This document shows, one piece after another, positions 59,229-64,000 of a stretch of 64,000 nt of DNA. The translations under genes and the position numbers were made by a program. The stretch is taken from assembly GCF_003651225.1 (NCBI RefSeq), contig NZ_RCDB01000001.1, positions 186,001-250,000 on the forward strand. The letters run 5' to 3'. Each line of letters opens with the position of its first letter. The first letter of the stretch is position 1. The stretch comes from Microbacterium telephonicum (GTDB lineage: Bacteria; Actinomycetota; Actinomycetes; Actinomycetales; Microbacteriaceae). A model generated the notes under the pieces. That model was not told the DNA's origin. It saw only the letters and a program-made list of their open reading frames with translations, and did no database searches.

Positions 59229-60338
59229 GTGGCCTCGACCCCACCGAATCCCTACACTGCAGCCGGCGTCGACACCGCGGCGGGCGATCTCGCCGTCGAG
59301 TTGATGAAGTCGGCGGTCCGACGCACCCACGGCCCCGAGGTCCTCGGCGGCGTCGGCGGCTTCGCGGGCCTGTTCGACGCGTCCGCCCTGAAGCTCTACG
59401 ACAAGCCGCTGCTCGCGACGAGCACCGACGGCGTCGGCACGAAGGTCGCCATCGCGCAGGCCATCGACAAGCACGACTCGATCGGCCAGGACCTCGTGGG
59501 CATGGTCGTCGACGACATCGTCGTGGTGGGCGCCAAGCCCCTGTTCATGACGGACTACATCGCGTGCGGCAAGGTGTTCCCCGAGCGCATCGCCGACATC
59601 GTGCGCGGAATCGCCCTCGGCTGCGAGCAGACCGGCACCGCCCTCGTCGGCGGCGAGACCGCCGAGCACCCCGGGCTGCTGGGTCTGAACGACTACGACG
59701 TGGCGGGCGCGGCGACGGGAATCGTCGACGCCGACAAGGTGCTCGGCGCCGAGCGCGTGCAGGACGGCGACGTCGTGCTGGCGCTGGCCTCCAGCGGTCC
59801 CCACTCCAACGGCTACTCGCTCATCCGCCACATCGTCACCGGCGCCGGCATCGGCTACGGGGACCACGCCGCCGACTTCGGCACCACGTGGGGCGAGGCG
59901 CTCCTCGAGCCGACGCGGCTCTACACGCTGCCGCTCCTGCGCCTGCTCACCCAGTTCCCGGACGCCGTGCACTCCCTGTCGCACGTCACCGGCGGCGGCA
60001 TCGCCGCCAACCTCGCGCGCGTGCTGCCGCAGGGCACCTGGGTCGAGGTCGACCGCTCCACCTGGTCGCCCTCGCCCGTGTTCCGCGTGCTCGCCGACCT
60101 CGGCTCGCTCGAACTCGAGGCGACCGAGGGCACCTGGAACCTCGGCGTCGGCTTCCTCGCCGTCGTCTCGGCCGACCGGGCGGATGCTGCGGCATCCGCA
60201 CTGTCGGCCGAGGGCATCGCCACCTGGCGGGTCGGCACGGTCGGCACCGGCGCGCGTCCCGACGGCGAGTTCGAGCAGGGCGCCAAGGGCGTCGACGGCG
60301 GCGCGGTGCGCCTCGTCGGCCGCTACGCCGACCACTGA
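59229..60338 (+). CDS. purM: phosphoribosylformylglycinamidine cyclo-ligase
   Basis: AIR synthetase of purine synthesis, cytosolic. 369 residues, normal for the family. Motifs: YTAAGVDTAAGDLAVELMK at the N-terminus, STDGVGTKV (about 80), DLVGMVVDDIVVVGAKPLFM, ALVGGETAEHPG and LASSGPHSNGYSLIR. GTG 59229 is chosen; a GTG two codons upstream is equally open. Followed 36 bp later by purF, probably one operon. Confidence 0.96.
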   Translation: MASTPPNPYTAAGVDTAAGDLAVELMKSAVRRTHGPEVLGGVGGFAGLFDASALKLYDKPLLATSTDGVGTKVAIAQAIDKHDSIGQDLVGMVVDDIVVVGAKPLFMTDYIACGKVFPERIADIVRGIALGCEQTGTALVGGETAEHPGLLGLNDYDVAGAATGIVDADKVLGAERVQDGDVVLALASSGPHSNGYSLIRHIVTGAGIGYGDHAADFGTTWGEALLEPTRLYTLPLLRLLTQFPDAVHSLSHVTGGGIAANLARVLPQGTWVEVDRSTWSPSPVFRVLADLGSLELEATEGTWNLGVGFLAVVSADRADAAASALSAEGIATWRVGTVGTGARPDGEFEQGAKGVDGGAVRLVGRYADH

Positions 60339-60374
60339 TCCCCCTCCACAGATCCTCTGGAGCAACCACCCCCC

Positions 60375-61838
60375 ATGTGCGGCATCGTCGGCATCGTCGG
60401 CCAGACCCCCGTCAACCAGGAGATCTACGACTCGCTGCTGCTGCTGCAGCACCGTGGTCAGGACTCCGCGGGCATCGCGACCGCCGAACGGGGCGGCGTC
60501 TTCCACGTCTCGAAGGTGAAGGGGCAGGTGCGCGAGGCGTTCCGCACCCGCGACATGCGCGCCCTTCTCGGCGAGATCGGCCTCGGCCACGTGCGCTACG
60601 CGACGAAGGGCTCCGCCTCGAGCGAGGAGGAGGCGCAGCCGTTCTACGTCAACGCCCCCTACGGCATCGTGCTCGTGCACAACGGAAACCTCACCAACAC
60701 GCGTGAGCTCACCGAGGAGCTCTTCCGCACCGACCGCCGTCACCTCAACACGAGCTCCGACACCGAGCTGCTCGTCAACGTGCTCGCCAACGAGCTGCAG
60801 CAGGAGATCTCGGGGCTCGACCTCGACCCCGACCAGATCTTCCGTGCGGTCTCCCGCGTGCACGAGCGCGTCGAGGGCTCGTACGCGACCATCGCTCTGA
60901 TCGCCGGATACGGTCTGCTCGCCTTCCGCGACCCGTTCGGCATCCGTCCCCTCATCCTCGGCACGCGTCGGGCCGAGAACGGCAAGTACGAGTGGGTCGC
61001 GGCATCCGAGTCGCTCGTGCTCGAGAACGCCGGCTTCGAGGTCGTGCGCGACGTCGAGCCCGGTGAGGCAGTGTTCGTCGACCTCGACGGCAACCTCCAC
61101 ACGCGCCAGTGCGCGACCGACCCGAGGCTCGTGCCGTGCTCGTTCGAGTACGTCTACCTCGCGCGACCCGACTCCGTCATGAACGGCATCTCGGTGTACG
61201 AGGCGCGGCTGCGCATGGGCGACCGCCTCGCCGACACGATCGCGAAGTACACGCCGAAGGACGCGATCGACGTCGTCATGCCGATCCCCGACAGCGCCCG
61301 CCCCGCCGCGATGCAGGTGGCGCGCAAGCTCGGCATCGAGTACCGCGAGGGCTTCTACAAGAACCGCTACGTCGGCCGCACCTTCATCATGCCGGGGCAG
61401 GCGGTGCGCAAGAAGAGCGTGCGCCAGAAGCTCAACGCGATGTCGAGCGAGTTCAAGGGCAAGAACGTGCTGCTCATCGACGACTCCATCGTGCGCGGCA
61501 CGACGTCGAAGGAGATCATCCAGATGGCCCGGGATGCCGGTGCCGCCTCGGTGACGTTCGCTTCGGCAGCCCCGCCGATCCGGCATCCGCACGTCTACGG
61601 CATCAACATGCCCTCGCGTCAGGAGCTCGTCGCCCACGGACGCACGATCCCCGAGATCGCCGATGAGCTCGGCTGCGACTACCTCGTCTACCAGGAGGTC
61701 GCCGACCTGAAGGCGGCGATCCTCGACGGCTCGCCCGGCGTCGAAGACCTCGACATGAGCTGCTTCGACGGGCGGTACATCACCGGGACCGTCACCGAGG
61801 AGTACCTCGCGTGGGTGGAGGGCTCCCAAGAGAGCTGA
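60375..61838 (+). CDS. purF: amidophosphoribosyltransferase
   Basis: First committed step of purine synthesis: PRPP plus glutamine to phosphoribosylamine. 487 residues. Ntn-type N-terminal Cys2 exposed as MCGIVGIVG, no propeptide; GHVRYATKGSASSEEEAQPF, and the PRPP loop NVLLIDDSIVRGTTSKEI (about 364-381). Four-cysteine Fe-S ligands of the Bacillus form: two visible in RQCATDPRLVPCSFEY and one in ELGCDYLVYQEV, plus DMSCFDG. So an Fe-S PurF is likely. Confidence 0.96.
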   Translation: MCGIVGIVGQTPVNQEIYDSLLLLQHRGQDSAGIATAERGGVFHVSKVKGQVREAFRTRDMRALLGEIGLGHVRYATKGSASSEEEAQPFYVNAPYGIVLVHNGNLTNTRELTEELFRTDRRHLNTSSDTELLVNVLANELQQEISGLDLDPDQIFRAVSRVHERVEGSYATIALIAGYGLLAFRDPFGIRPLILGTRRAENGKYEWVAASESLVLENAGFEVVRDVEPGEAVFVDLDGNLHTRQCATDPRLVPCSFEYVYLARPDSVMNGISVYEARLRMGDRLADTIAKYTPKDAIDVVMPIPDSARPAAMQVARKLGIEYREGFYKNRYVGRTFIMPGQAVRKKSVRQKLNAMSSEFKGKNVLLIDDSIVRGTTSKEIIQMARDAGAASVTFASAAPPIRHPHVYGINMPSRQELVAHGRTIPEIADELGCDYLVYQEVADLKAAILDGSPGVEDLDMSCFDGRYITGTVTEEYLAWVEGSQES

Positions 61839-61881
61839 CCGGCGCACCCCCGCCTCCCGCGGGGCGATCTAGGCTGGATCG

Positions 61882-63108
61882 GTGACCGACCTCCCCGCCC
61901 GCTCCCTCTGGCGGGGAAGGCTCCTCGCCCTCGTCGGCGTCGTGCTCGTCGCCTTCTCGCTGCGCTCGGCCGTGGCCTCGCTCTCGCCGATCCTCGCCGA
62001 GGTGCGCGCCGACATCGACGTGCCCACGTGGGTCGTCGGCCTCATCGGCACAGCGCCGCCGGTGTGCTTCGCGGTATTCGGAATCGTGACCCCGCTGCTC
62101 GAGCGCCGCTTCGGTCTGGAGCGTCTCGCCATCGCCGCGATGGCCGTCGCCGCCCTCGCGCTGGCGGGGCGCGCCTTCGCCCCGAACGCCGGCGTCCTGC
62201 TCATCGGCACGACGGTGCTGTTCGCGGCGATCGGCGTCGGCAACGTCGTGCTGCCGCCGCTCATCAAGGCGTATTTCCCCGACCGTGTCGGGGTCATGAC
62301 GGCGGTGTACTCGGCGACCCTCGCCGTGGCCGCCTTCCTGCCGCCGCTGGTCGCGGTGCCGATCGCGGATGCTGCCGGCTGGCGTTTCTCGCTCGGGCTG
62401 TGGGCGGTGTTCGCGGTGCTGGCGATGGTGCCGTGGATCACGCTCGCGGTGCGGGATCGCGCCGAGCACGCCGCCGCCGTCGACGAGCCGGCGCCCCGCG
62501 TGCTCGACCGCCTCTTCCGGCTGCCGCTGGCGTGGGCGCTTGCGGCGACGTTCGCGATCTCGTCGGCGAGCGTGTACGCGTGCTTCGCGTGGCTGCCGGT
62601 CATCCTCGTCGACGTCGCGGGCGTCTCCCATGCCGCCGCCGGCGCGCTGCTGTCGCTGTTCGCGGCGATCGGGCTGCCGCTCTCGTTCCTCGTGCCGCTC
62701 GTGGTCACCCGCGGGCGGTGGATCGGCTGGCTGTACGTCGTCGCGCTCGTCACGGGCATCGCGGCCGTCGCGGGGCTGCTGCTGGCGCCGACGGCGGCGA
62801 CCGTGCTGTGGGTCGTGCTGCTCGGCATTCCGCAGGGACTGTTCCCCGCCGTGCTCGTGCTCATCCAGGTGCGTGCCCGCACGCGCGAGGGCGCGGTCGC
62901 GCTCAGCGGCTTCGCGCAGAGCGCCGGCTACGCAGTCGCCGCGCTGTTCCCGTTCACTTTCGCGCTGCTGCACGAGGGGACCGGCTCATGGAGCGGTCCG
63001 CTGCTCATGCTGGGCGCGCTGATGCTGCTCGCGATCCCGGCCGGCGCGATCGTGGCGCGGGGCGGGACCGTCGAGGACGCGTGGGAGCGCCGACACGGAG
63101 CCTGGTGA
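61882..63108 (+). CDS. MFS transporter, CynX/NimT family
   Basis: 408 residues, 12 helices. The opening LVAFSLRSAVASLSPILAEVRADI with the paired Arg-Ser and FPDRVGVMTAVYSATLAVAAFLPPL match the cyanate/2-nitroimidazole transporter (CynX/NimT) group. Substrate unknown. GTG 61882, 43 bp after purF on the same strand. Confidence 0.87.
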   Translation: MTDLPARSLWRGRLLALVGVVLVAFSLRSAVASLSPILAEVRADIDVPTWVVGLIGTAPPVCFAVFGIVTPLLERRFGLERLAIAAMAVAALALAGRAFAPNAGVLLIGTTVLFAAIGVGNVVLPPLIKAYFPDRVGVMTAVYSATLAVAAFLPPLVAVPIADAAGWRFSLGLWAVFAVLAMVPWITLAVRDRAEHAAAVDEPAPRVLDRLFRLPLAWALAATFAISSASVYACFAWLPVILVDVAGVSHAAAGALLSLFAAIGLPLSFLVPLVVTRGRWIGWLYVVALVTGIAAVAGLLLAPTAATVLWVVLLGIPQGLFPAVLVLIQVRARTREGAVALSGFAQSAGYAVAALFPFTFALLHEGTGSWSGPLLMLGALMLLAIPAGAIVARGGTVEDAWERRHGAW

Positions 63109-63146
63109 GAGGCCGCGGGTGCGCGGCGAGGTGCGCGGACACCGGA

Positions 63147-63164
63147 TGACGCGCGGGCGCGTCA
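63147..63164. terminator. short perfect hairpin between convergent genes
   Basis: TGACGCGC-GG-GCGCGTCA, 8-bp arms and 2-nt centre, between the MFS gene (+) and the DUF3073 gene (-). Confidence 0.5.
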
Positions 63165-63177
63165 GGTCGCGAAGACG

Positions 63178-63366
63178 TCAGGCCTTCTCGAGTTCGTCCG
63201 AGTCCTCGTCTTCGTCGTCGTACTGGTCCGCCCACTTGTCGACGTACTGTTCGTCGTCGTGGTGGCCGAGCTCCTTCTCGAGCGCGCCGAAGTTCACCGC
63301 GTAGGTGTCGTACTTGAGCTCACGCGCGATCTTGGTGTGCTTCGCCTTCTGACGGCCACGCCCCAT
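63178..63366 (-). CDS. DUF3073 family small protein
   Basis: 62 residues. The start MGRGRQKAKHTKIARELKY is the hallmark of DUF3073, an actinobacterial family; the rest is very acidic (DDEDEDSDELEKA). Basic start plus acidic tail suggests binding to nucleic acid or a ribosomal partner, which is a guess. ATG 63366 fits the family start; a longer frame upstream lacks conservation features. Confidence 0.9.
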   Translation of the reverse strand: MGRGRQKAKHTKIARELKYDTYAVNFGALEKELGHHDDEQYVDKWADQYDDEDEDSDELEKA

Positions 63367-63529
63367 GCGAGACCCCCTCGATTCTGAGTCGCGGGCTGTG
63401 CCGATTCGCCCGTCGCAAAACAATTCGGCCTGAAGCCGGGAAGAGTAGCATTCAGGATATCACGGCGCCCTCATCCGCTCGCCGATCTCGCGGTGTGCAC
63501 GGCGTGGGTGTCACGACCGGAAGGCCATC

Positions 63530-64000
63530 ATGAGCGACGACGCCACCGCCCCCGTTCCGACCCACGCCGTGATCGTCGGGGCGATCCCCGACCAGCCGGC
63601 CCGCGTCGTGCGGGAAGCCGCCCGCTACGCGAAGCTGATGGACGCGCCGCTCGTCATCGCCTACGTCGACGTCACCCGCTTCGTCACGTACGAAGACCCC
63701 GACGGGTACGTGCACACCGCTCCCATCGACCTGGACGTCTCGCCCGGCGAGAGCCAGTTCGCCGCCGTGCGGGATGCGGCCGCCGAGGCCCTGTCGGGTA
63801 TCACCGTCACGTGGTCGGCGACCTCGCTCGTGGGAGATCCGGCGATGGCGCTCAAGCACCTCGCGGAGCAGTCCGATGCGCGGCTGCTCGTCGTCGGCAC
63901 GCGCCGCCGCGGCTTCGGGGAGACCATCCGCGAGTTCTTCACGGGGTCGGTGGCCGCCCGTCTCGCGCACCGTCAGTCGCGCCCCATCCTCGTCGTGCCG
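63530..64000 (+). CDS. universal stress protein (UspA fold), C-terminus cut by window edge
   Basis: 157 residues visible. Usp fold: HAVIVGAIPDQPARVVREAARYA at the N-terminus, DAPLVIAYVDV, and near the visible end ARLLVVGTRRRGFGETIREFFTGSVAARLAHRQSRPILVVP, where G-2x-R-..-G-S-V matches the ATP-binding Usp pattern (described by pieces GTRRRG and GSVAARL). ATG 63530 with GGAAGG 6 nt upstream. Role in stress survival inferred from family. Confidence 0.9.
   Translation, partial: MSDDATAPVPTHAVIVGAIPDQPARVVREAARYAKLMDAPLVIAYVDVTRFVTYEDPDGYVHTAPIDLDVSPGESQFAAVRDAAAEALSGITVTWSATSLVGDPAMALKHLAEQSDARLLVVGTRRRGFGETIREFFTGSVAARLAHRQSRPILVVP

Overview
The window is very GC-rich DNA (roughly 70% by eye) with tightly packed genes, frequent GTG starts, ATGA/GTGA overlaps inside operons, and strong GAC/GCC-type codon preference. 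Gene content (NDH-2, SufS/SufU, CebR-controlled cellobiose operon, DUF3073, scattered pur genes, HmuV-type haem ABC genes) points to a Microbacteriaceae actinobacterium, most likely Microbacterium or a close relative. No rRNA, tRNA, phage, insertion-sequence transposase or CRISPR array was found.

Layout. 1-4.3 kb: partial NDH-2 NADH dehydrogenase, the sufS-sufU pair, a coiled-coil protein and a short remnant of a carbohydrate-active enzyme. 4.4-11.2 kb: a KimA-like permease, a membrane-anchored protein, an M20 amidohydrolase, and an alpha-glucosidase/LacI pair with an operator beside the alpha-glucosidase start. 11.2-13.5 kb: apt and a MinD/ParA-like ATPase. 13.7-37.2 kb: a large purine-catabolism island with an NCS2 purine permease, an XRE-cupin regulator, urate hydroxylase (hpxO), uraH, uraD, a broken NCS1 permease, allantoin racemase, allantoinase, an acetamidase/formamidase-type protein, an HpxZ-HpxY fusion amidase, ureidoglycine-glyoxylate aminotransferase, allantoate amidohydrolase, a purine deaminase-type amidohydrolase, an ABC importer, xanthine dehydrogenase (xdhB, fused xdhA, xdhC) and a molybdenum-cofactor nucleotidyltransferase. 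Together these would take hypoxanthine/xanthine through urate, allantoin and allantoate to glycine, oxalurate, CO2 and ammonia. 37.4-46 kb: a 2-hydroxyacid dehydrogenase, a DUF1761-type membrane protein, purQ-purS, and the cebEFG-bglC-cebR operon with three CebR boxes. 46-64 kb: a glyoxalase-family protein, a uracil permease, purC, an exported intradiol dioxygenase, a PadR-MFS pair, L-2-hydroxyglutarate oxidase, purD, a sterol-carrier-family protein, a damaged haem-import locus, purM, purF, a CynX-type MFS protein, DUF3073 and a partial universal stress protein.

The most interesting signal is regulatory. A 16-bp near-palindrome (TTAAGTC-nn-GACTTAA) occurs six times, always in front of purine-island transcription units, and in four cases it ends 57-58 bp before the start codon. 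Close to most copies lie half-site arrays with AC-n9-AC spacing (for example GTGAC-n6-GAAAC) that resemble GlnR boxes. This suggests an undescribed two-input purine/nitrogen regulon, with the XRE-cupin protein at 15.3 kb as the local candidate regulator.

The window also shows decay and repeat activity. A permease is cut off exactly at a copy of a 35-bp intergenic repeat. A haem permease gene is fused head-on to the tail of a second membrane protein gene. At least ten intergenic stem-forming elements of similar size (mostly 42-98 bp) but different arm sequence are present, two of them inside a 124-bp direct duplication.
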